From Clitoria ternatea (Eukaryota; Streptophyta; Magnoliopsida; Fabales; Fabaceae): DNA of 64,000 bases. The notes under the pieces are model-generated. The model had not been told where the DNA came from, searched no databases, and worked only from the letters and a program-made list of their open reading frames with translations. The translations under genes and the position numbers were made by a program. This document shows positions 22,222 through 34,347 of the stretch, piece after piece. The stretch's first letter is position 1. Each line of letters opens with the position of its first letter. The DNA lies in contig CM075674.1 of NCBI GenBank assembly GCA_037962975.1, positions 88,614,501-88,678,500 on the forward strand, in the 5' to 3' direction.

Positions 22222-22570
22222 ATTGAATATTTTAAAAAGTGTTCAAATAAATTCTTCGAATTGTAACACGTTTATGAATCTAATTTGAGTGATTTATGGA
22301 GATGGAAGGGGAAGTATTTATAGAACTTATGGTGTCTGTCGGAGATGCACCATACAAGGGTGGCGCCTTTGCAACATGCACCACTCCAAGGGTGTCGCAT
22401 ATTTAACGTACACCAGAGGAAGGGGTATCGCACATAGTAGATGCACCATAGGTGTGTCGTACGTTTGAGATGCGACAGAGCCATGTGGTCATTTGTGGAT
22501 GTGTCATATATATGATAAACAACACCCATATCGGTTTTTCCTTCAGCGACACACAATAGTGCCCTAGACA
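22222..22570 (-). repeat. Short repeats upstream of the MULE relic
   Basis: On the minus strand, phrases of the form TGGTGCAT and GGTGTCGCA/GATGCGACA recur four to five times at roughly 40-bp intervals across 22330-22510. They create a spurious 99-codon frame. The position just upstream of the MULE coding region suggests they belong to its 5' flank; function unknown. Confidence 0.4.
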
Positions 22571-23571
22571 CAATTTCCTCAAAAAGAGCCCCAGATTCGT
22601 AAATTTTTTTTCTCTAGGGCACTATTAATAAAAAAAAACCCATTATTCAATGATTTAAATCAAGAATATCTAAATTTGGGAATCTAATTTTGTAGCTTGA
22701 ATATCTAAGAATGAAATACTTAACAAAAATGTCTCTCAAAATATATTCACCCTCAAATGACTAAGATTAACAATAGATAAATGATCTACACTCATCATCA
22801 ACAACTACAAGAAGTTGAAAGCAAATAATAATGTTTGAATACATGCAATTTAATTAGTTTGACCAAATAAAATAGAGTGTTTCTCTGTATTCGTGTTTAT
22901 CAATCTGCGAGAGAATGAGTAAGATGAATTCTAGAAAAATTGTTCTTATACACAAGCAGTTCCACTACCCGTTTCCTTTTCTTTTTTTTTAAAGAAGTAA
23001 TGCACACTAGGAATGACCTATAATGCTGTGGGGTGTAGTTCCCATATGATTTTTAGTATAAGTCGAGCAATTTAATTTTTTTTATCTGTACAAAATTGTA
23101 CAAGTTAGAAAATCAATAGTGATGTCATGAACCATTTTTTTATAGTAATATATATCATGGACTTAGTTTTAACGATTTTACAAATTAAAATAGAGTTTAT
23201 CCACTCTGTAATTTGTGTGTACACCAATAATATGTGTGCAGGTTTGTACTTGACGCACAATTGCATATGAACATATGTGCAAGTGCTTTTGTTCTCTTCA
23301 AGTTACAAATCAATATTTCAACTTCCTAAGGAAATTCACAAATTGTAATGCAATTATGTTCAGAAAGCATATCTCTTACTGTAATCTTTCACTAGTTCCC
23401 ACTCACTAACTAGGCAGCCGCAGCTCACCATTAAGACTATAAGAAAGTTGGAAAGAATTCCGAAAGGTATAATATGATATTGAAGGGAATCATAACTATA
23501 TTAATTTAACTATTAATTATTTATTAGTAATGTTTTATTGTTTTGACACATTTTTTTGGTAAGGGTTTCCC

Positions 23572-23670
<99 letters not shown>

Positions 23671-25100
23671 ATATCTAAGGAGTACGGACCATTTGATTTG
23701 AATTTTTTAATTTTACTTCATTTGTCATTTTTACTTTTGTTTACAAATATAACACCTTTTAACTTAATCTGTTTTTAAAAGTTTCTATAATCTATAATAA
23801 TAAAAAGAAGGTTCAAAATTTCGTATGCAACTCCTAAAAATATGTATAATAATAAAGCTATATTTTATTAAAATGAAAATTAGAAATAAAATATTTTACG
23901 CAAAAGAGATGCAGCTTAGCACTTTAAAGCACCCGAGAACGTATTAAGACCCTTTGCCCCCAGCTATATCAGGTAGTAGGTACATTGATCTCGCAGGTCC
24001 AAACGAAAGAGAAAAAATAATACAATTTTTAAGACTGCATTTGAGGTTATTGCTAAATAATCCAAAAACTACAAGCGGAAAATAGAATCCTTTATTTCAA
24101 GAACAATGGCTTACAAAAGAATTTCATTTGATATAAGCTCTAGAACCATAAATTATAAACTCCTACAAATTTTTCAATACACTCTTCTAAGCGCATCCTA
24201 AACCCTTCACACTAGCTATCAACTGCCATCCCAAGACCAAAGCCGAGAAGCAAATGCTTTTCAATAGAACCATTTAATATTAAATGCATGTTTTGTATCC
24301 AATTACAGAAACTAAATTTGACCATTTGAATTATCTAATAATCGCAACTGCACTGTTTAAGACAGTTTCAAACTTCGTACACTATTTAACTAATAGATTA
24401 AAAAAAATCATATTTAACCAACCCCTATTAAAAAACTCAACTGGAAATCTTAAGTTTGTCTATCTGGTATCCAGTTTAGGAAAACGAAATTTAGGAAAAA
24501 AAATCTAATAATTAGAGACAATCAAAACTTCGTGTCATAAGATTAAAAAAAACCCTCACGAAAACTCCGTTTGAGAGTTTTTAACTCTCAAACAAACAGG
24601 CTGTAACTCAGCTATTACACATTCTTGCTAGCTACTTCCTTTAAAGTTTAACTTAAAAATAACTACCAGTGTAAATTACAGAACGGTGTATACATCTTTC
24701 TTAACCTATATCAATACAAAGCTAATACTGAAGACGTTACAAAAATCAAAAGATCATTACAAATATAGACGTATGAATAAATATAAGAATATACATATAT
24801 CCTCGTATTCATTTCACCGTGTGCAATCAATCTCCAAAGTAAAGCGGTCTCCAGGTTAATCAAAACAAGATATTACAAAGGGCCCGAAAAAACAAACTAA
24901 TAAATTATTCCATAAGATTAGATAAGTTTAACAACTTCGTTTGAAGTTTGTGAATTAAGTTTTGCCAATTCATCCTGCAGCTGCCTATACAGCCCTTTCT
25001 CTTGGATTAAGGCTGATTCAGCTTACCCTACACGTTATCTAGACTTCAATATTCACAAAGATTTTTTTTATTTTTTTTCAGAATGTTAGAACATCACTGT
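22571..25100. other. AT-rich spacer 3' of the NAC gene
   Basis: No gene is recognised over about 2.5 kb. Contains the CA/TA microsatellite at 23572-23664. The last few hundred bases next to 25168 probably include the NAC 3'UTR, but no clear poly(A) signal was singled out. Confidence 0.5.
23572..23664. repeat. Compound microsatellite (CA)10(TA)37
   Basis: About 20 bases of CA repeats run directly into about 74 bases of uninterrupted TA repeats. Such long perfect TA tracts mutate rapidly in length. Confidence 0.95.
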
Positions 25101-25167
25101 TTTAGGCATTTCCTGGGAGATCCCAGACAAAATATATACCTAGCAGCAAAACTTTGGATTTACATAT

Positions 25168-28163
25168 TCAGGGAGAGATACACCTCCCTAATAGTCTTAA
25201 ATTTCCAATAGTGACCCACAAAAAAGCACATAAAGCAATAATAATAGGGAAGAAAAGGAATGGAAGTCCCTTTCTGCCAGCTCTCTTCATAGGTGCAGTG
25301 TCTTTACCTGCAGCAACGTTTGTGTTCTTGATCTTCACTCTGTTGAAGCTAGACATTCTGCTCAAAGCTCGGTTCACCAAAGCATTTTCAGCAGCTGAAG
25401 CAGGAGTTGTAGGTATTGACTCCACAAAGGCCCAGAGAGCAGAGGAGAATCTACTTGTAGCAACATCTTGCACAGCGCTACTTTGATTGTTACTGCCTTC
25501 CGCAGGGAAGTTGACAGATTCACATAAAACACCTAAAACACGACGAAAAACTAGTATATATTAGGGACTGCCTACTACATTCTTTTTTTTTTTCAGTTTT
25601 TACATAAGAACCACTTGAAACCGGCTCAAATCTAATTTAATTTCCCTAGTGGGAATATAGTCAATTAGAAATCTTAATTTTTTATAAAGCTCTTAAAATG
25701 GCACAAATTTTACACTCCAGAAAGGTTTTTGCCATGCATAAGCAGGCATGTCAAACAGGAGCACAAACGAGATGGGAAGTTTGCATCCCCATCCAAATCA
25801 AAGGCGGTAAAATCATTATTTGGCAGTTGAGCAACACTGTATCTTGTGCTGGTGACTATACCTGGGGTTGGTAAGGAGAAGGAACCAACAAAGCCTTCTG
25901 ATGGACTCAAGGGGTTTGCTTCACCATGCATCCATAATTCATTAACTGTAAGATTTGCATCCTCGGGATTGGGAAGCAACTGGTAATTTTGACTTTCAAT
26001 ACTACTTTCATGGGTATTCATATATGCCTGTGAATTTGTTTGGTGAAGAACTGGCCCCAAGTCACGAAGAAACATCTCCGCATCTTGGAAGAGATCAAGT
26101 TCACTTAACCCATCTTCAAACAGCAGGCTCTCCACAGGCTTTTCCGCATTTGACAATGCAGATTCGGTATCAATGAGATCATTAATTTCCAAGAAGCCAT
26201 CATCATGAAATTCAAGCCTCTCAGTTTGAATGTTGGGGGTAGAAGAGACCTCAGGTGCTTCAGAAACATACAAATGAGAAGTAACTGACTGATTGAAGTC
26301 AAAGCTGGGCTGCACATCATAATACTGACCGCTAGAAAGAAAGTTTCTGCTCGGCTCTGAGAATATCACAGGCTCAGAGAGCTGATCCACAACAGTACTT
26401 TGTGTTTCTTCCGTTACAGCCTACATGATTTTTGGAAAAGAGTTTAGTCAACAACTTCCAAAACATTAAACAAGCACCAAACCAAAAAGAAATAAAGAAG
26501 GTAAGACTAAATAAGAACTTAGAAGAAATTTTGGGATGACCACATACCTGAGCAAAGTCAAGATAATTGTTCACATGTTGCTGGTCAAGTACAACCTCAT
26601 CATCCAAAATTCCTTTAATGAGTTCATCGATTTCATCATCAAACACAGGCAGTGGCTGATCAGCAATTGGGATTTCTCGATCAACTTCATTGTTATCAAA
26701 ATCTACAACATCATCATCTGCCCACTCATCTTCTTTAAATGGCGCACCATACTGTTCACCATTTTTAGGACCAGGTCCACTTTTCTTGTAAACCTTGTAC
26801 AGTGCATAATACTCCTGATAATGAATTTATATGGAAACGCCAAAGTTAGTAAATAATACTCTCCCCATGATCAAAATGAGTAACAAAAACAATAAAATCA
26901 AGAAATTTAAAGTAAAATGGCCTCTCAAAGTGATACCTTAACATCCTGGCACCTCTTAAGCTCCTCTTCATCCATGGTGTATTCATGCATAACCCAATCA
27001 GTCCGCTCACCATTAGGAGCTCTGCCTACATAGAAAACCAGTGTCTTTTTAACACCAACAGTCCTAGAATTGCAAGTCACATTACGATCCTTTCCTGTCG
27101 CTTTCCAGTACCCATGTCTGGTTGCACGGTTAGACCTTGCACCATTAGGATACTTCCTATCTCTATGGCAGAAAAAGAACCATTGCCTATCTCCAGTTTT
27201 CAGTATCGATAGCCCTGCAAAATATTACAAGCTGCTAGTGAGTAATCAAACAATAATAAAAGAAGGGCAGTCAAAGCATTGTTAATCAGAGTTAAAATGA
27301 TATTGGGAGGGATTAAATAAGACAAATCATATCCAATCTATATAACTTTTGCATAAGAGTAGAAACAACTTTAGAACTCCAAAGCATTCACGATACTGAA
27401 ACTTGAATTCACATACAAAATGCCCCCCACCATACCAACCAAGATATCTCAAAAGACACCAAAAGGGGCACAGAGATAAAACTGTGTTGAATGAAACCCA
27501 ACCACAAAATGGAAGGGGGGTCACTGTCACATCCAACTGATCCAAGTCCAAAAAGAAACCCCTGTAAACACCCAATGTAAATACAAACAAATTCCCAGTA
27601 TCACCCATCAAATCAGAATATACATCAACCTTCACCAGAAACGTTAATAACAACACAACACCTTATTGAAGCAAACCCAAGTCAACGATTGGTACTCTAA
27701 CCTGAAAAACACACCAAGGACCACTTCATCAAACACAAGCATAAACCATGACAAATCTCCACAAAATGGAGATCCAATTATCCAAACATCAAAACCAAAA
27801 TCAACAACTTACAACCCACCAGACAAACAAATCAAAAGAACCAGACAAAACGCAACCCCAAAACGAAAAAAACCCAAGTCAACGCCACAAAAACCACCAA
27901 GAAGCAAAAAAAAAAAAAAAAAGTGGGTAATCAACAAGATTTCTAGAGCAAGAGAAAAAGCAAATACCAGGCAAATCTTCCGGATCCCACTTATAAACAT
28001 CGGTTTCACAAATCACGTTGAGCTTGAGCTTCTTCCCACAAATCTTCCGCTTCAGATAGTACATCACCAACTCCTCGTCAGTGGGATGGAACCTAAACCC
28101 CGGCATCGACGACATCATCTTGCTGAAACAATCAACAGAACCAGACTCCGAAACCTCACCCAT
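25168..28163 (-). CDS. Membrane-tethered NAC transcription factor (NAC017-like)
   Basis: Five coding exons on the minus strand: 28163-27968, 27214-26937, 26814-26548, 26420-25769 and 25532-25168, with phases that agree throughout and total 586 codons including the stop. Residues ~21-190 form the NAC DNA-binding domain: PGFRFHPTDEELVMYYLKRK, then DVYKWDPEDLP, KTGDRQWFFF, GYWKATGKDR and DWVMHEYTMDEEEL. A long acidic, Ser-rich middle is the likely activation region. Residues ~554-576 form one hydrophobic helix preceded by a basic stretch (MKRAGRKG), a tail anchor. NAC proteins of this build (NAC013/016/017) are held in the ER membrane and released by proteolysis during mitochondrial or oxidative stress; that role is inferred from family. 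The exon 4 donor (c|GTTTGT) is chosen for phase and is the weakest junction. An in-frame upstream ATG at 28211 would add 16 residues. Confidence 0.93.
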
Positions 28164-28850
28164 CCTCGATCGAGAGAAAAAAAAAACAAACAACCCTCCA
28201 CCCAACACCAAAAACCCAAACTATTCCAACCGAAACGGAAAACCCCCCCAACAATAGAGCCTCTGGGTGTACGAAACCGGCGATTGAATCAGGAATTGAA
28301 AATTCACAAAGCAGAGAAATCAAATTCCCAACCAAAAAAAATCAAAGCTTTAGGAACCTAAGATGTGGTGAAACCAAAATCCCAGAACTACATGATACGA
28401 ATCGAACCTCTGGGTGAGAGGATTCGAAGAGAGAATTGCGGAACGAAAAAGCGAAACCGAGAGAGATAGGGATTGAAATGGAAACAAACGCGTGAATGGT
28501 GAAAATGTAAGAGAGGGTGTGGTTTGGTTGGGGGTGGATAGTGTTGCGGTCAAAGAAGGAAGCTCCAATAGAAATCGTTGGGAACCTTCCCATGAGTGAG
28601 ATTCAGTGAATTTGAGTAATGAACTTGCACTGTGAGCTCAGTGCTACGATTTCGTTGCGTGGGTTTCAAGTTGCCATCACTGGGTGATGAACGGTGACGG
28701 ATGCGTTTGAGTCAACAGTTTCATGTGAGTCTGGGCGCACCTGATTGGGATATGAGTGTGAAAACATTCGTTTTGATGTGGTATCTCTCGACACCTGCAC
28801 AGATCAGAGTGGATTTGTTTATTTGTTTTCTTTATTGACCATTCTTCAGT
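28164..28850 (-). promoter_or_regulatory. 5'UTR and promoter region of the NAC gene
   Basis: Upstream of the NAC ATG (28163) the minus strand has a pyrimidine-rich leader and an ATG at 28593 opening an 83-codon frame that ends at 28342, before the main start. If transcription begins upstream of 28593 this would be an upstream ORF. No convincing TATA box was fixed. Further out (28850-29080) the DNA is AT-rich with nothing recognisable. Confidence 0.4.
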
Positions 28851-29084
28851 ATAAGTAAATCTTTATAGTATTATATCTAAATATTATATCATTAAATATT
28901 TCAGTATATGGAATTTTAAAATTTTAACTTAGTATCTAGTTTTGTGAAAATATATTTAATTGAGTCATTTTTAATAAAATAATAATAAATGTACTAAGAT
29001 TTTATAAAAAAAAATAATGACCTTAATAAAATAACTAATGTGGGTAATTATTCATAAAATCGTGTGTTTTCTCCGGTCACAAAT

Positions 29085-29222
29085 TTATTATAGCTTAGTT
29101 GGTATAACAGACTTAAATTGTGAGAAGAACTTTAGGTTTGACCTCGTCAAAATACATTGATGGTTTAGACTTAAAAGAAGGTTGAATAAGTCTAAACTTT
29201 TTTTAGCGTGGAATATGAAAAT
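29085..29222 (+). repeat. tRNA-derived SINE candidate with RNA polymerase III boxes
   Basis: TAGCTTAGTTGG at 29091-29102 matches the A-box consensus exactly. GGTTTGACCTC at 29135-29145 is a near B-box, and the start-to-start distance of 44 bp is that of a tRNA gene. Downstream, GTTTAGACTTA and TAAGTCTAAAC form a perfect 11-bp inverted repeat followed by a run of seven Ts, a possible pol III terminator. It does not fold as a complete tRNA. Target duplications were not found. Confidence 0.5.
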
Positions 29223-29436
29223 TGTAACATCCCAAAAATTTCATTCTCATATATAATCATTTTGATTTAGACCATTAATGATATTATCCATTTTATCTCA
29301 ACTTTCTACATAAATTTGGTTAGAAAAACATTTTTGTGAACACTTCTTTTGATCCGGCCCAAATACCAAAGATTTAATGCCAAGCTTGAGCTCAAGTGTA
29401 TCAAGCTTAAGTTTGAGAATTCAAGCTTAAATGACC

Positions 29437-29575
29437 CCCTTGGCAGCTCAAGTGGTAAAGCGCATGTGAGGGTCACCTAAATCAGTAGGGTTCAAGCCCT
29501 GCCTCCCTTTTTCCCCTTCCCAGATTGCCTAAGTCAAGGATCGATGAAGTTTCTTTTAATTAAAAAAACGCTAGA
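29437..29575 (+). repeat. Second tRNA-like SINE candidate inside the long LTR
   Basis: TGGCAGCTCAAGTGG (29441-29455) resembles an A-box and GGTTCAAGCCC (29489-29499) is a good B-box at tRNA-like spacing. The segment ends in an A-rich run (AATTAAAAAAA near 29570). Similar phrases (GCCTAAGTCAAGGATCGATG near 29527 and GCCCAAATCAGGGATCAGTG near 29584) flank its 3' part. The related LTR-type unit at 37236 lacks about 300 bp here, which supports an insertion. Confidence 0.4.
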
Positions 29576-29599
29576 CATCCGTTGCCCAAATCAGGGATC

Positions 29600-30500
29600 A
29601 GTGAAGAATTTCCGAGTCTGACTTCGGACGAGTGCTTTTCTCGGAAAGGAATATTCCCAAGTGGATTAATTCTGAACGAAAAGGGGCTCTGACTTCGAAT
29701 GAGCACCTTTCGGGCGAAGACACTTCCAAGTTCCATACTTCCGAGTGCGTCGTTTCCGAGAGAAGTACTTCCGAGCGAAGAAAAGCTTTGATTTCGAATG
29801 AGTACTTCTCAGGCCGAGATATTTCTGAGTGAGAACTTCCGAGTGGTGAACCCCTTCATTCCATACTTTTGAGTGCGTCGTTTCCGAGAGAAGTACTTCC
29901 AAGAGAAGAAAAGGTTTGATTTCGAATGAGTACTTCTCGGGTCGAGATATTTTCGAGTGGTGAACCCCTTCATTCTATTCATGCTCGGGTGTCTTAAAGA
30001 TTGCCTAGAGCCGGTGCTCGGGCCCATATTCAAAGTTGCCGAGAGCTTGTGGTCGGGTTCGTCTTCGAGATTGCTTTCGACTCCGAGTGATATTCCCAAG
30101 TGGAAAGATTTCCGAGAGAGGACTGAACTTCGACTCCGAATGATCCTTTCGGTTGTAAGATTTCCGAGTGACGCACTTATGAGAGAAATATTTTCGAGTG
30201 AAGAAAGGCTTTGACTTTGAATAGGTACTTTTCGGACAGAGATATATCCGAGTGGAGAATTCCTGAGTGAATCAATTCTGAACAAAAAGTGGCTCTAACT
30301 TTGAAAGAGCACTTTTCGGGCAGAGATATATATCCGAGTGAGATATTTCTGAATGAGGTGTCTCCGGGTGAGACATTTCCAAGTGGGTCACTTCCGAGAA
30401 AAGAAAAGCTATGACTAAGTGTTTCAAGCAGAAACATTTCTGAGCGAATCCCCTCCGAGTGAAGCAATTCTGAACGAAAAGAGGCTCTGATGAATCCTTC
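29600..30500 (+). repeat. Dispersed TTCCGAGTGA-type short repeat array
   Basis: The phrase TTCCGAGTG or variants (TTCTGAGTG, TTCCAAGTG) recurs several dozen times at 10-40 bp spacing, often in larger units containing GAGAAGTACTTCCGAG. The same array is present in this orientation at 37310-37870 and in the opposite orientation at 39070-39870 and 42950-43900. Confidence 0.8.
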
Positions 30501-32560
30501 TCGGAACGAGATATGCCCAAAATACCGAAACAGTGTCAGAATCGATAATTTACTTCAATCATATCATCTTGTACATATTTTAATTCCTAATTAGAGTCCG
30601 AATTTGAAAAAGTGGTAAACTACAAAGTTCTTCCTCGTTGTCTTAACTTTCCAACAAGACTAAATTTATTAAAATCCATTACAATATGAGAGAGATATGT
30701 CCAAAATACCTAAACAGTGTCAGAATTGATATTTACTCTAATCATACAAGCTCCATTATGTAGGCTGCGGAAATGGTCAATAATACAGCTCATTTTTCTT
30801 ATCTAAAACCTCCATTATCACCGCAATTAATGCACCTAACATCCCATTACAATCCCATTATGAAAAGCTTGTCCCCCACTTGTCATTTGCATTATTAAAT
30901 CAACACTACATCTTGTTCCCAAGTCTGAATTCTTAGAACAAGCTAAAGTTAGTGAAGTCTCTCTCCCATTTCCTTTCATCTTCTCCGTCAAAATCACCTT
31001 TGATCTGAAGCTAGGACAATAAGAGAATATTTTCAACCACTCTAAGATCCTCCATCAAGGTAAGAGGGGATAGGGTTATGAATAAATATGGAATGGGTAA
31101 AATTGTATGTTGTTCAAGGATTTTTCAGATTTATTTTCGTAACTTGTTACTTAATAAGCTGAAAATGTGTGAATTTGACTCTGACTTCTTCATCAAAGTT
31201 GTAGATCTTTTCGTTATGTGAATTTTGAGACTTGAACCAACTGATTTGGATATGTATATCATGAGTTATAGTCAAAATACTACAGTATGTCTATTCTGGA
31301 ATATGTACCTTCTATTTTGTGTAAATATTAATATTCTGGAAATTATACATACATGTTTAGACTTTGATGTCTTCATAAATGTTGTAGATATTTATGTTAT
31401 AGATCTAAAGAAAGTGGAATTACTTAAAAAGGATTTGATTTACTCATGTTATGGTTGTTTTACTAAAATATGTTGTTGTTGTAAAATTCTGAAATTTACC
31501 TATAATGATTATTATGGATGAAAATGATATTTTCCATATGGGTAATGATTTATTTATGAATTATTGAGGGATTATTGATTATTATGGATGTTATTGAGTA
31601 TTCTATGAATGTCATACTATAAGTATATCTTTGTAATGAATAATTATGAATGACTAAATTAATGTATACATGAAGGCCTTGTGGTTTATTGAGATATGTT
31701 GTTGAACTGTAAATCCATGATTTTGAGAATTAATATATGTGATGTGTCCTTTGAGGACTTGTGGTTTTCCAAGTGATTATGGAAGTATTGATATAATGGT
31801 ATGTTAAATCGATAAAGAGAATTAAAGGCATTCATGCATCATAAGCATTTGGACGCACCATGGAATTTAAGGGTTCCATGATTGCCGGCCCTGGTAGGGG
31901 GTTACTCTATGACGAGTTAAAGCCTTAATTTTGATGAGCGCCCATGGTTTATGCTAAGTCCTACTTGTGTACTTCGATACTTGAGCGTCATAAAGTGTAG
32001 GGATTCATGGTTTATGCTAAGTCCTACTTGTGTCTCTATGAGACTTTTTACTGCAGTATTCCCACTAAATCAAAATAGATCCAGCATGACATCATTTGGC
32101 TAAATTAAAGATTATTAAATGTAAATGACCTTGTTTGGCATACTCATCATATCATAATTATTTGTTGATTGTGATTGTGAAATTTTACTTATTTTACATT
32201 TATTCTATATTTTATCTCACTCTTACATTATTTTTACAGTGCACGCTTCACAGAATAACGAGTGGTGCAATTAATAAAGTTTTTATGTTTTATTGCTTGG
32301 ACTTTGAATTCATTTGAGATTTAATGTGTTGTAATAATATTATGTACCTCATACTGCAATCTTATTTATCGTTTCCGCTATGTAAATGTATTATGTCTTA
32401 TTTGTTTACGACTAGTATGCATGATAATATTCTGTATTTATCAATTTTTACATGACCTCAGAATTTAAATTACGAATTTCAAAATGATTCTTTAAACGCG
32501 AAAAATTTATTTCAAAAATTTGGATTAATTATTTGGAATTTGTAATTTGGGTTTTGGGCG

Positions 32561-33876
32561 TCCCAAAAATACTTTCTTAATGAAGTTTTAGACTCTTTGA
32601 CAATCAAACTTTTTAAAAGATGAGCAAAGAAAAAATAACACAACAAATTTATACTGGTTCACTTTTAAAGTAGAAGCTATGTTCAGTACCTTCAGACTTG
32701 AAAGATTTTCAATATGTAAAAACACTTTTTACACAACCAGCACAACCCTGCTTCAAGTATTGTAGACTCCAGCCACTTCTGGCTTAACTCAAGTTTTTTT
32801 CAATCAAACTACTTCTGGTTCAAACACAAGTATCCTTTCAAAAGTCTCTTCAGGCCACGAAGTGTTTTCCACTTAGTCTAAGGGCTAGTGAATACACCAG
32901 GTTTGTTACATAAAGATGAGTGATAAAAGAGAGTTTGTGTTATAAAGAATAACTCAACGTACAGAGATATTGAGAATTGAAGCAAGATACGCTAAGTTAC
33001 AATGAGTAAGAAGTCAAGGTCTGCTAGGAGCAGGACAACAAGAAAGACTTGTGCTTGAGAAACAAGAACTGGGAAAACTTTAAGAGTTTTTACAAGCTAG
33101 CACTTTTAAGTTTTGTTCTTGTTCGTGAAAATAATCAGCAAGAATTCAATCTGACGAATCTCTTCAAAGTTTGAAATCTTCTCATATATACTGGCTTCTT
33201 TGAAATAATCGTTAATCAACCGTTGGAGAAGATATAACTGTTGATCATCTTCTAACTTTGAAGAGGTACAAGGTTGCAGAGTCTAAATCAAGCGTGTTTC
33301 AGAGGTTATACCAAAATAGTTCATTTTGATAATCCATACCAAAAGATACCTATTTTCTTAGCCATTTCGAGCCAAATGGTACACTCATTGTAGATGTTGA
33401 CCTTAGGTTTTTGTTCTATCGAGTTTTTGGTTTTTCTGATGCTTAGAGATATGTGAGGCATATACCTTGGTTATTATGCATCGTTCTTCAGCTTTTTGTC
33501 TCTTTTCCTTTTTGGTAAAAGATACAAATTTGAGACATAAAAGCTCTTATTGACATTTATATGGAAAAGGAGAGTTGTTGTACATAGAATGTCCTTTGAG
33601 AGAAATGATACTTCAAGGTCTGATTAGACGTTCAGATGTCTCTTCTTAATTCATTGAGAGACTTCATCAAACTAGTCTTTTGGAACGAGTTTTGTTTTAA
33701 TGGACTCCAATTATTTGCTCTAACAGATTCACTTCAGACTTTTCTTGAAACATTTGCTGAACTACGTTAGAAAAACACTCGAGTAGACTTTATTTAACTA
33801 GGGGTCTTAATGGATGTTATTAACAAATCTCAGGGGTTCAGACTTCTGAGTCTTTCATTCAGATTTGAATCTAACA
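32561..33876 (-). repeat. SIRE-like copia LTR, minus strand, isolated
   Basis: Read on the minus strand it begins TGTTAGATTC at 33876 and shares long stretches with the LTR at 52188-53590, for example AGATTTGTTAATAACAT, TTAAATAAAGTCT and GTGAACCA(G/A)TATAAATT. It lies next to no SIRE internal sequence, so it is a solo or truncated LTR. Its far end near 32561 lacks the last 60 bases or so of the plus-strand LTR. No target duplication was found. Confidence 0.75.
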
Positions 33877-34347
33877 TACATTTATTGGGAAGGGCGACGA
33901 GTCTTAACATGATTTTCTTCAAAGGAGGCATACATGTGGTTTGTGGTTAACCCCAAAATAAGCATTAAATTTAAGTTATTAAAATTCTATATCCAATTAT
34001 ATTTATTTTGAATTTTAACAATTATATTTATTTTGAAGTCCAACAAAACTCACTAAGACACTTTGATGCTGAAATCAATACTGGATAATTAATATCAAAG
34101 CTTATATTTCTAACACCCTTGTTGATGTTAGTTCTCTTATTGATGTTGGTGATCATGAGCTTTTGGTTGATGTGATTGTGCTTGATACAAAATAAGACCC
34201 CTTTAAAGTTAAGTTCTGTAGATGCAATGTGTAAGGGCCAACCCTAGAGCAGGGCAAGCAGGGTCCTACTCAGGGCCCAAAAAAATTTAAAATGTTAACA
34301 GTCTTGGAAAAAAATAACCTCTTAGCATTCTAGCTTGTAACAACAAC
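33877..34347. other. Unassigned fragment between LTR and MITE
   Basis: AT-rich sequence with no coding frame. The part at 34225-34275 (AGGGCCAACCCTAGAGCAGGG) looks like another GC-rich repeat fragment but could not be bounded. Confidence 0.3.

Larger units (their letters stand above)
29223..32560 (+). repeat. Long gypsy-type LTR, probably solo
   Basis: Starts TGTAACATCCCAAAAATTTC, a start common to plant gypsy LTRs, and ends near GGGTTTTGGG, apparently cut before the expected terminal TGTTACA by the adjoining SIRE-like LTR. It shares its first part (AGACCATTAATGATATTA) and a central block (30700-31060) with the unit at 37236-39927. The 29600-30500 part is filled with CGAGTGA-type short repeats. 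A 28-bp phrase starting CATGGTTTATGC occurs twice (31943-31970 and 32006-32033). No coding domains are present. Confidence 0.55.

Noticed and set aside
27666..28361. 231-codon plus-strand open frame
   Set aside because: It lies opposite the first exon, first intron and 5'UTR of the NAC gene and consists of low-complexity Lys/Pro/Thr/Gln-rich sequence created by the complement of a T-rich intron.
29085..29165. Functional tRNA gene
   Set aside because: The boxes are present but acceptor and anticodon stems do not pair; a tRNA-derived repeat is more likely.
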